Shown here: piece by piece, positions 21,601-33,600 of the stretch
Layout: the number at the start of each line of letters is the position of its first letter
Position numbering within the stretch: position 1 is the first letter of the stretch
Assembly (NCBI GenBank): GCA_031213475.1
Contig: JARUPZ010000018.1
Location: forward strand, 8,444,406-8,508,405
Origin: Nereocystis luetkeana
Taxonomy: Eukaryota; Sar; Phaeophyceae; Laminariales; Laminariaceae
Length of the DNA stretch: 64,000 bases
Direction: 5' to 3'
Position numbers and translations under genes: made by a program
The notes under the pieces: model-generated
The model's input: the letters and a program-made list of their open reading frames with translations, nothing else
Told to the model about the DNA's origin: nothing
Databases searched by the model: none

Positions 21601-24600
21601 AAACCCATTGCTGTCTCTGGAAGTGGCCACACCAGAAAATAAACCAATTAATTGACGCTGTCATCCTCATGCATGAAAATCCGCCTCGAAAGCGGTTCTT
21701 AGTACGATGCAGCTCACCCTTCATGCGACTCGCCCAACACCTCACGACGCTTCGCGCTTGGTGCAACCAATATCTGCCTGGTCGGTGAAAACCCGACGTG
21801 CTCCGTCCCGGCATTGTACGGATACGAAGGTCTATGGCCATACGACTACGGCCATGCATGATAATAAGCACACACACACACCCGAGCGCTCAACTGTTGG
21901 AGGCATCTCTTGTTAGGAGCATATAGGAACGGTGCTCCGTCTCGAAAGGGATGCGTGGTCAATGTTCAAATGACTTAAGGCAAGCAACACCTGAGTACGC
22001 CCCCCCCCCCCCCCCCCCCCCCCCCATCTCCACCCGCCCGTCCGCTCACCCTCCGCGCAGCTTTACCTCTCCAAGACCGGAATCACTTTTCCGATTCAGC
22101 TCATCCCGAACAAGTATGGGCTCTGCCAGTCCGTCGGTCTCGACACCGTGGTGGGATTCGCTGTGCTCGGGACGGCGGGGTGGGTGCGCGTGCGGTCGGG
22201 GATGCCGCTGCTTCCTCCCATTGGACCGGACCGGGTGCCCTGGAAGCTTGACGCGGAACGAGTGAAGAAAAAGGTAAGGCTCGTAAGCCGTAGCCCCTTA
22301 AGGGCAAAGGGACGAATAACTTGAAACTAGTGTTGTGCATAAGGTAGTTCACCCTGAAGTGGTTTGTTTACAGTGCAGTCATAAATGGCTTAAGGGGGGG
22401 TGGTGACCGTGGCGCCGGCAGCGGCGCGGGCTGGGGGGAGGGGGGGGGGGGGGGGGAGGGGGGGGGGGGGTGTACTCGATAGGAGATATGTACTCGATAT
22501 CACGCATGGCCGTAGTAGCTGTATGACCATAGACCCTCGCATCCCGAGGTCGGGGGGGGGGTAGATTATGCGATGATGGTGGTTTTCGGGTGGGAAAGGG
22601 AGGGGGGGGGGGGCGGGGGGGCACTCATGTCGTGTATGGCCGTAGTTCGGGGGGGGGGGGGGAAGAGGGGGGCTCTCGTAGTTTAATCGACGGTGGGGAG
22701 TTGTAGGATAGGATTGGGAAGGGAGGCGAGGGGGGGGTCGTATAGCGGCGGCGGTAAGTTATGTGGGGTGGGTGGGGAGCTGGGGGGGGGGGGGGGAGGG
22801 GTCTCGTAGACTAAGCTGAGGCGGTCGGTAGGAATGATAGTGGGGTTGAGTAGGTGGGTGGGCGGAGACTGATCGGCGGCGGAAGGTCGTGGGGAGGGTG
22901 AGTGGGTGGGCGGCGGGGGGGGGGTGAGACGGACGCAGTTCAAGTTGTTTTGGGATTTTGAAAACGTTTTCCGCGGCGCAACTACACGGGCGGAATAGGG
23001 CACGATATATGAGTTTCAGAGTTGCTCCCATGGAGGGGGTATTGGTTCAGTGTCCCCGGTGTCGCAAAGCCTGATCACGTTGGAAAAAAACAGATAAGCG
23101 GATGGGGAGAGGGGAGAGAATACAGCGCTGTCTTCCTTTTTCTGAGAGGCGGATGGGGGGGGGGAGGGAGGGAGGGGGGGGGGTTCTTCTTGTGGATGAC
23201 CCCAGGGTGGAAGATGGATTCCGGCGAGACGATGACCGGGAACGAGCCGGCTACCCCGCGCGCCATGTGGCTTATTGTGGTAATGACGTTCTGTCGCCCT
23301 CGACCGGCAAGGTTTCGGTCTCGTCCTGTGAATACCATTCTCACGACTGCACGCTTGTTTCTGGTGCGCCTATGTGTCTGTTTTTTCCCGTGCTTTTTCG
23401 CTGATTTGGCCGCCAGCTGCCGACGACGTTCGTGGTGCTGTTTGTCGCCTACCTGCTCTCCGGCCTCGGCTCTTCCCTCTGCGAGTACCTGCTGTTCGCG
23501 CTGAGCAGGGTGGGTATCACCATGAGCGTGGCGATGCACAGGCGAGTGCGCCCTCATCCAGCGTGCCTTCACCGCATCGCTGAATTACTTTCTGGGATGT
23601 AATAAGAGTATGGAAATCGAGGGGGATTTTATTCTATACCACTCTGTTTCTAAATATAAGGGCATTTTTTATACCAACATTCAATCGAAAATTTCCTTAT
23701 ATTGCGGGACAGAGTGGTAGTTTTTTTTCTGCAAGGTGAACGATAATATCTCCAACCACAGCAGCAACATACAACAACCGAAGCCCCCGATGTTCATGAG
23801 TTTCAATCGATGTGGACGATCAAATTTCCAACAGCTAAATCAAATACCCAATTTTCATTACTTTTAATTCGTGTATGGACCATCAAATCCCCAACAAACA
23901 ACCGAAAAATGCCTGATTTTTACGCTCGTATGGGTTGTATCTAGGGGCGGGGTTAAGGTTAAGGGTAATAACGCTTTGAGGACTGCAGTCCCGTTCTGGG
24001 GACAATCCACTTCGAATTTAAGTGGTTTTGTACCCAAAACGGGACTGCAGCCCCTTAAGGTACTTTTTTGGGCAATTTTCGAACTTCCCAAAAAAAAAAA
24101 AATGTTTTTTGCCCTCTTAATCTCTTTTGGGCCGGACTCCCATTCTGATGAAAAAAACACTTGGAGTTAGAGTAGTGAATCAGATTTCTGCAAGGTGCAG
24201 AGGTAAAAGGGTTAAAACGCGACCAAAAACCATCCTTTTTCTCTAATTCAAAGCGCTTGTCTTCGCCTCCTTTTTTTTCTTCACTTTTCTCCGTAATTTG
24301 ATTCCGGCCTTCCCTCCCTTCTTCGCCTATTCGAAACAATCGTTTTTTTCTGTTGATAAGGTCCGTGCAGGTCCTGATGAGTCACCTTGTCTGGGTGCTG
24401 ATGGGGGTCCGCATTCTCCGCCTTGCCGTCAAGCCGTTCTTCGACAGCAAAAAGGTGACTTTGGTCTCTTCATTTTTGGTTCTGGTTCGGTTAAGGTTTG
24501 GTTCAGGTTGTGGTGTGGTTTGGTTCGGTTCGGTTTGGTTTTGATGTGTTTTGGTGTGGTCTTGTTCGGTTTTGGCTTCAGTTTTTGGTTCGGTTTCGTG

Positions 24601-27600
24601 TTCGGTTTGGTCAGTTTCAGTTTTGTTCATTTCGGTGCGGTTTTTATCCGGTGTTGTGTTCGGATTTGTTCGGTTTAGGTTCGATTTCGTTAGCATTTGG
24701 CCTGGTTTCGGTTCTCGTTTGCTCTGGGTTTGGTTCGATTTTGCGATGTGTTGTTGGTTCGGTTCAGGTTTGGTTTGGTTTTATTTTGTTTTCATGCAGT
24801 TTTTTTCTTCAGATTTATCTCATACCAGGTGCGCGCAGCTGTTTGTTTCGTTGCTCTTTCTTGTGTTATACCCAAGGTATCGAGAGGATTATTACAGTAG
24901 CTTGGGTTTACGTTTTGGTTGAGTCTTACACGTGTTGTTTTGCAAGTTCGGGCGTGGGTGTAGCCTAGTGTGCTCCTTTTTAAGACGCCGCGCCTCACGG
25001 TGAGGTGCAGCGGCATCACGGACACAACACCTAACATTGAAGAGGAAAATGCGGAAGGAACCCTTCTCGTGATAAGAATGCAGTCTTTGAAGGCAAGAAC
25101 CGTACCGGGGTTAGAGCCTGCTCTATATGTGATCCAGGATCTGAGTTACGACCAGGGAGGATGGAGAAAGGAAGGAAGGGCAGAGATAACAAATGGATAG
25201 AAGAACATAAAAAAAAATGGAGAAAGAAAGGAAGGGCGAAGAAAACAAATGGATAGAAGAACATAAAAAAAATGGAGACAGAAAGGAAGGGCAAAGAAAA
25301 CAAATGGATAGTAGAACATAAAAAAAAATGGCGTTAACTCCCTTCACCCACCCACTTCGTACCGGGCAGCTGGTAATCCACAGGCTGCTCAGACGTCGTC
25401 GGTGCTGTTGGGTCTGTGTCGCGCGACAAAAAGCACTGCATTGCTCTGCATGCAGGCCTGATGGGTTATCACCCTGACCCTTCAGCACCGTCCCGATGGT
25501 CACCACGATATGCAGACGTGGCTTGCATTGGCATGGGCATGGGCATGGCAGAGGGCGCACGAAGACACGCTGTGATCGCTCGGTCCGGCAGCGAGGCACG
25601 AAGAAGAAAAAAGAAAGCGCCCGTCGGTCGTATCGTAAGGACTTGCACGAAAAAAAAACTGAAGCGCGTTCGTGGGTACAGCTACTATTAATAATAGCTA
25701 GTTAGCTGCCCGCGCTGCGACTTTCGATTCACCGTGTGTTTTGTCTTTTGTGACCATGTCAAGCCTCCTGCTGCGGTTTAATCTGCTCCGAGCAGGGTCT
25801 GAATGAAGTACACGGCAAACCTCTCCTCCTCCCCCCTCCTCAGCGTATTTCTGTGGAAAAATACGTATTGAGCGCCCAAAGGTTGGAGACGTCTCCATTA
25901 GGAGTATATAAGAACGGTGCATTAAGAGGAACTGTGCCCCGTCTCGAAGGGGATGCGTGTGATCAATGGTCAAATGACAAAAGCAAGGCAAACAACAAAT
26001 GAGTACGACGGTTTCCCCCCCCCCCCCCCCCCCGTGCCGAACTCCTAAAACCCTCCACTGCCTCCCCTCCCACGTTTTCCCGTTCCCCCCCTCCGTCCCC
26101 CTTCGCCCGCCCTGCCCCCGCGCTCTTGCTCGCGACGATTGGCGCCCTCTTCGTCTGCTGGTCCCCGGGGTGCTCCCCTTCTTTCCCGGTTGGATTTCCC
26201 TTCTTCCCGGGTTGGGCTCCCCTGCCCACCTTTTCTCCTGCCCGTCCTCTTTTTTCGTCGGATAGGGCTCTTGGGTCACCATGAAGTGGCGGTCCAACTG
26301 GCTGTGGTGAGGGCTATCACGTGGGGGGGGGGGCATAGTAAATAGGACCAAGTATTGATAGTAAAAATAGCGATATATATATATATATATATGCATATAC
26401 CAGGTACAGGTTTCTGTGTGTACCGTAGGTCCTATTTAATTGGGTCCCCCGTCAATAGTAGGAACCGGACGGAAACATCGCGTGAAGTAAATGTGCTCTT
26501 GTTTTTTTTTTTTTTTTTTCTTGTGGCGAAGCCGCACCTGCGGTATAATATATTATTGCCCAAGCTGGTCAAGCGGTGTCGCCGGACGCGGTAAATAATT
26601 CGGCAAGCAACGCTCTCACGGGGTTAGGGTTAGGGTTAGGGTCAAGGTTAGGGTCAAGGTTAGGGTTAGGGTTAGGGTTCTAGGAGTAACGTTAGGGTTA
26701 AGGGTAGTGTTAACGTTGGGGTTCTAACCCTTTTAGGACCGCAGTCCCGTTTGGGGGACAAACTACTTGGAAATTGAGTGGTTTGTCCCCAGAATGGGAC
26801 CGCACTTCTAAATGGATTAGGGTCAGGGTTAAAGTTAGAGTCGAGAGAGCCAAGGTTGAGATTTCTGGTCGGGATTCAGGTTGGGATCAGGGATAAGGTC
26901 AAGTTGCAGGGTTGAGGTTGACCCTTAGGACTGCAGTCCCGTTTTGGGGGCAAACTACTTGAAATTTGACGGGGCTAAGGTTAGGGCTCGGGTAAGTTCG
27001 GGGTTAAGCTTGGGCCTCGTGTTAATATCAGGCGTAATATGAGGGTCAGGATTAAGCTTTGGGCAGGATTGAGCTCGGGTCTTGGATTCAAACTTGAGGT
27101 TAGGGATAGGGTAGTGTCAGATGAGATAAGGGTCAGGGTTAAGCTTTAGGGCAGGACTGAGCTCGGGTCTAGGATTTGAGGTTAAGGTCAGGGTTAGGGT
27201 AGGGTCAGATCAAGCCTGGGTCTAGGGTGAGGGTTAATATTAAGGTCAGGTTGGGTTAGGGTAACAGCAGGAGTACGGGTAGGATCAGGGTTAGGGTTAG
27301 GGTTAGGGTAAGGTCAGCGTTAAGGTTAAGATCTCGGTGAAGGTCAAGATCAGGATTAAGGTTAAGGTCAGACACCCCTCACCCCCCCACCCCCCCCCCC
27401 CGGGTCCTCCCGCCACCTCTCACACCTTGCAAACCCGAAGCCCCCACCCTGGAAAACCCACCCAACCATCCTCCCCCCCCCCCCCCCCCATCCCTGACTC
27501 CTCTCGCCTGCTCCAACATCTCGCAAACCCCAATCCCCCTCCCCGAATGTCTGCCGGTGTTCTCGTGATATCATGTCTTCCCCCCGTCGCGGCGTGTGTG

Positions 27601-30600
27601 CATCGGCACCTAGGTGGGTTCTCGGGGGCTACTATGTGTCGTCGTCGCTGTTCAACATGGCCGATCTGGCCAACCAGTTCGTGTGTCCGATGCTGCCGGA
27701 CACGGAGTCGGTGGTGGTGAAGATTATCAACCCGGAGAATAACGACGTGGCCGCGATGGCGATAGGCTCCATCGCGCCGTGCATCACCGCGCCTTGGTGG
27801 GAGGAAGTGCTCTACCGAGGGTGAGAGCTATGAACAGCATGGCAGCACTCGAGAAAGTCTTTTTATTTTTCGGGGGGGGGGCAGGGCTCAAATTCTTGTG
27901 GAAGGGGAGAGGGCGTGTCCTACTCTTATTGCATACAAATCGCCTCATTATTGTCTCCTCCCAAAAACGCCTGAAATTTGGAACTCCCGAATGCGTGCTG
28001 TGTGTAGTGTAAATACTGTAGTCTTGGTCTGTTTCTCGTTTGTGTTTCTGTGTGTGTTTTTGTTTCGTTGGCTCGGAGATGAAAGATATTTATTTGCGAA
28101 ATTTACCAGGTTTGCTGTTTTCCCAAGCTGTTTGTCCTCCGAACGGGATCGGGCGCAGTTTCTAACTCTAAGATGGGGAGTGACGGGTCGAGTAAGTCGG
28201 TCTCGAGAAAAAAACGAGCAGCGGTCACGGCGTACGGCCGATATGTTCCACACTGCTAATAGTAAAACCTACCGCACTGGCCGAAAATGTAGTCCCCGTT
28301 TGGGCTCTGATGTCATCACCAAATGGGGCTTGTATTCACGGCCGGAAGTTTTACTAATGTACTATTACGAGGGACCATAGTTAATAGCGCCAAATATTGT
28401 TAGTAAAAATGGTTAAATATATAGGTATTTATGGATACCATAGGGCCTATTAACTGTGGTCCCCCGTAGTAGCAAAAGCGCCGGTGACGGGGCACTTTTT
28501 GCCGACAACAAAAAATTCCGTCGGTCGGACCCCTAAACTGCCGTCGGTAACACCCCATCTTTGGTTGTGAAGGGGCTACTGATGTACCCCGGTAAGCCTT
28601 TTACAGCTGGACCCATATTTTTGGGGAGGGGAAAACCACCTGAAATTATAGGTATAATATTTTTGTGCTACTGCTGCTGTACAGCAGTGAAAAGCTTGTT
28701 GAGCCTGTTAGGACTATGTTAGGACTGCAGTCCCGTTTTGGGAACAAACTACTTGAGAATCTGAGTGATTCATTCCAAGACGGGACTTCAGTACGCGGTG
28801 AAAAGGCGATTAACTGGGTGTTGAGATTTTTTGTTCCACAACGGGACTTCAGTGGGTAGTAAAAAGGCTATCGTCTGGGTTTGGTGTTTTTTTTTGTTGT
28901 CCCATAACGGGAGTTCAGTACGTCGTGAAAAGGCTATACCCCTGCAGGGGACAGCCTTTTGGTATTTTGCTATTATTCGTGGCGATGATATCATACGCTA
29001 TTATATACCTGGTGGCTGGTGATTGGTTCAATCCTCAGTTGGTTGTGAAAAATTCGAGTGCATCAGGTAGGGGGCGGGGTGGGGGGGAGGGGGGGTTGTA
29101 CTCGACATCATGCATGGCCGTAGTCGTATGGCCTCTGACTCTCGCATCCCTACTATGCCGGAACGGAGCACGTCGGGTTTTCTTCGACCAGGCAGACATT
29201 GCTTGCACCAAGCGCGAAGCGTGAGGGTAGGTGTTTGGCGAGACGCGTGAAGGGTTCTACTAAGAACCGCTTGTGAGGCGGGACTATTAATAGCATGTGG
29301 ATGGGGGGAGGGGTGGACCGGGGGGCCCGACGGTAAACCCGCCGCATATGTTCTTGCTGACAGCCGAATGGGAGGATCAGCAGAGGAGAGCGGGGTACTT
29401 TTGTGTTCCGTGCAAGAAGAAAGTATGTTAGGCCTTCCTTTCACTGTTATAATATGGCGTATATGCCACGGAGGGGGAGGAAGAGGAGGAGGGGGAGGAA
29501 GAGGAGGAGGAAGAGGAGGGGGAGGATGAAGAGGAGTGGAAGGAGGGGGGGGAGGAGGAAGAGGAAGAGGAGGAGGAGGAAGAGGAAAGAGAGAAGGAGG
29601 AGTAGGAGGAGGAGTAAGAGGAGGAGGAGGGGGGGGGCAAAGGAAATAATATTGTTTGCTGCTTGTGGACGTGAGCGTCATGGCTGGCAGCTCTACTGTA
29701 GTTTGTTTTCTGTTCTTTCCCGCGTGCCCTTGTGGCGGGCACGTCGGCGAGGAAAAGCCGTTCGCTTCAACCCCGCCGCTGGACACCGGCGCTCGCGTTT
29801 GTGGACAGCCAGCGGTCTTGTTTCCTTTCGAGCATTTTAACAGCGAGAGCATCTGCCGAGTTTTCCGCGCTACAGTTAGTGTGCCTGTTAACCCCACCGT
29901 TTCGCTTTGCCGGGACGACGATTTGCCGCGGGTTCTCGGTTTCGTCACGAGCTGGCCAATGGAAGCGGCCGGGGGGTATCTCCAAGCCCCTAGACGCGTT
30001 CCACGATAGAGGTAGCACGTTTCTACTAAAATGTTTGTGGAATGACGGGCTCCTTTATCCAAAATCGTCGGAATTGCCACTTTTGTATACCTCCATGGGA
30101 TTGTTAATCGTGGCTGCATTTCGATTTTTTGCTGAAGTCAGTGTTCGGGTGAGGTAATGGAGCTCCTCAAGTGAGGGGCCTCATAAAAACTAGGGTGAAC
30201 CTCTATCGCAGAACGCCTCCTTAACCCTTTTAGGACCGCAGTCCCGTTTTGGGGACGAACTACTTATGATTTAACTGGTTTGTTCCCTAAACGGGAGTGC
30301 GGTTCTGACAGGGTTAATATTAATAGCTTCCAACAGCGCAGGGTTTGTGTGTGCTCGTGCTCGTGCTCGTACAGATACGCAGATTAAATGGGTGTGCTCG
30401 TCTTTTGGCAACCGTGTTTCGTTCCGCGCCGTGCCGCGCTTGGCGGCGCTGCGCGCGCGCGTGTGTGTGCGCTGGTGTGTTGGATGCCTCGTGCTTGTCG
30501 TCAGCCGCAACCGCTGCCGCCAGCCGCGGCAGCCGACAACGCGAAGAAGAAAAAGGAAAAAAAGTTGTTTTGTTTAGTTAGCTTGCCCCCCGAAAAAAAG

Positions 30601-33600
30601 TCGTTATAGTTTTCGGTATCGTACAGTAGCATAATGAATTACTCCGGCATAGCTTTAGCTTAGCTTCGAAGTGGGGGCGCGGCAATTACCGTTTTTTTTT
30701 TTTTATTATTTCGAAGGAGGTACTGCTGCATCGGTTGGGTTACTCAGTTAGAAGGCGCTGTGCTGAATTCTTAACTGTTGCGGGGGACCATAGTAAATAG
30801 GACCTACAGTACTCACAATAACCTTTAATATTTCCCTTGTTTTTACCAACAATTTTTGGTCCTATTTACTGTGGACCCCCGTAATATTAATATTTGTAGC
30901 CCAACATGCAGTTTCTAGGTTATAGAGTCCAACGAAGACGCTGCCCCCACCCCCCTCGATCGCGACGAGAACCGGCCCACTGAAAACCAACATAAACCTC
31001 TCTTTAGCAACGCGCGCGCCCCCCCTCCCCCCCCCCCCCCCGCCCCCGCCTCCCACCCCATCCGCTCCCCGGTTGGCAGGTTTTTGTTACCTGCGCTGAC
31101 GCTGTACCTTCCTTTGAAGGCGGCTTTTCCGATCGAGGCCCTTGTGTTTGCGGTACACCACATGAATTTACAGGCGAGTTGTGATGCACTACTCACTCAC
31201 TGCATGTATTTTGCCGTAGCACCTCTCGACCGTTTGTTAATAGTGTTCGTACTTATACTCGCCCGCGGCCCTGACACTCCCGCCGTCCAGTGGGCTACCT
31301 GGTAGACACTCCGAGCAGTTGTTGGAGCCTGTCTTCTCTCTGGGGATGAACTACTGTTGTAGACCAGGGTGATGATGTTGTTTGTTACCCTTGCGCGACT
31401 TGACGCTAGATTTTACGGTGATGATGTTGTTGGTAACCCTTGTGGGACTTGAGATGGGGTGGGAGGGGGGGGGCGTACATACTCGTTTGTTGCTTGCCTT
31501 AGTCATTTGACCATTGACCACGCATCCCTTTCGAGACGGAGCACCGTTCCTACTCCTAATAGAGACACCTCCAACAATTGGGCGCTCACTACGTTGTTTC
31601 CATATATTGCATAGAAATTTTTTGCTAATCTTATCCCCTTCCTGTTTCGCCGCCTGTGGCCACCTTGAGCGGGGGGGGAAGCTTTTTTACAGATAAAAAA
31701 TATAGATGACGAGGACAGACCAACATCAGCCGCGCGGAGTAACGCCTCGTGCGTTTTACACTACCACCGTAGATCAGGGGACGCTTCTAATAGTGTCGGA
31801 TTCTTCCGGGGGCACCGGGCTGTACGACACGCACGTATATATGACAGCATGCACCGTCCTCACATCGCGAAGATCATCTACAGATCATCTGCAGATGTAT
31901 AGATCATCTGCAGATCTATAGATCATCTACAGATCATCTGCAGATCTATATATCATCTACAGATCATCTACAGATCATCTGCACATCTATAGATCATCTA
32001 CAGATCATATATAGATCATCTGCAGATCATCTGCAGATCATCTATAGATCATCTGCAGATCATCTGCAGATCATCTATAGATCATCTGCAGATCATCTAT
32101 AGATTATCTGCAGATCATCCCCACTTGATAATCTAAATCTTCCCGGGCAGATATATTCCTGATCTGTGTCATGTACCGCTCTTGTTGCCGTATACCGGTA
32201 CTCTGCGATTTTTCAAGCACGTGTTTTTCCTGGGATAGCATTCCTGCTTTTGTGTGTGGCGTACGGCTCATAGTGGCGGGCGCAGAAGCCGTACACGGTC
32301 TGCACGTTGTGCGGCATGTTTGTCCGGGGTCGGATCTGTACTGTACATATCCTGCACATCACGAAATCTCGTACTCCGGTAGGTTAGCATCTACGGTAGA
32401 TTGCTCGGACTTGTGAAACTATCCGCTGCAGTCTGCAGTCTCACGCTATGATTCGACCGCATTTCTTCACATGTTGTAGTGCTCGACATGGGTCCCAAAA
32501 ATGGGGTACGTAGTGTGAGACTAACAGCAACTGCTATGGGTATTTCTGCCGACTAGGGGTGATGTGAGACTGACGACAACTGCCGTGGGTATTTCTGCCG
32601 TACCTAAATGCGTGGGTTAAGCCGGATGTGTGTGTGTTCGCATCACCAAGGAGTTGGCGGTGTGCGTGCTGCCCAATCCGCAGGTGGAGGCCGGGGTGAT
32701 GGCGGTGGTGTGGGGGGAAGGGAGATGAAAAAAAAATAAAGCGAAAAACGTCTCCACGTGGGGGTGGAAGCTTTTAACTTGTAGGCTTTTTTCTTTTTTT
32801 TTCACCGTGGACTGGCGTTTTCGATTCGAGTGTTGGCGCGTGTGTATTATATCGCTGTTGTCAGCTTTGGCATGCGTTATCGACTGGCCGCTGTAGCTAT
32901 CGAGGATGGCCCCGAAAGCGCTCTACTATTCCGTGTAGAATATATCTCCGGCAATGGGGGCGGCGGACTGATTCCCTAAGAGTACTTTTGTTTTTTCGCA
33001 CTATTAATAGAAGTCGAAGAGCGGGGGGAGGCAGCAAGGAACGCTACTGTGTTATGGGGGGGGGGGCACAGTAAATAGGACCTACGGTACAAACCAAAGG
33101 CTTACATGTTTCCCTATTTTTATTTATAATATTGGGTCGTTATTTACTATGGTCCCCCGTAAAAGTACGGACTACGCTGCGTGGGGATTTTTTGTGTGTG
33201 GTGGTGTTGGTCGACAGCGTGAAGGGCGACGAGATGGATGGACGGCAAGGAAAACGGGCGAAGAGCTGCTCCCTGCTGCTGCGGTGGCTTTGCTTGTCAA
33301 TGATGTCGAATGAAATTCGAGCAGATGTACGCCACGAGGAAGTGCGGTCCGAGAGGGTTATGTTCTCGCCGCCCTCGTTCGTTCAAAACCCAGCAGTAAG
33401 CAGCAGTAGCATTGCGGGGGTGGCACGGTTATCAAAACCCAGGATGGATACCAAAAAAAAAATCCATGTATCCCGTTACGTTTGCACGCTCCATGGTTGG
33501 TTCTGTTTTCTGTGTTTACCCGTAGTAGCATACTTGACCTGGTACTTCGTACCAGGTATGTAAATCGGGGGACCATAGTAAATAGGACCAAATATTGTCA

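Noticed and set aside
26621..27371. A chromosome end
   Set aside because: The repeats are degenerate, lie inside an intron and are followed by more exons of the same gene.
29028..30119. A 363-codon minus-strand open frame
   Set aside because: It crosses a family A repeat, the polypurine tract (read as poly-Pro/Ser) and a MITE. Low complexity, no domain.
31871..32118. CRISPR-like array (also considered at 45802-46105)
   Set aside because: Units are contiguous without unique spacers, and the genome is eukaryotic.
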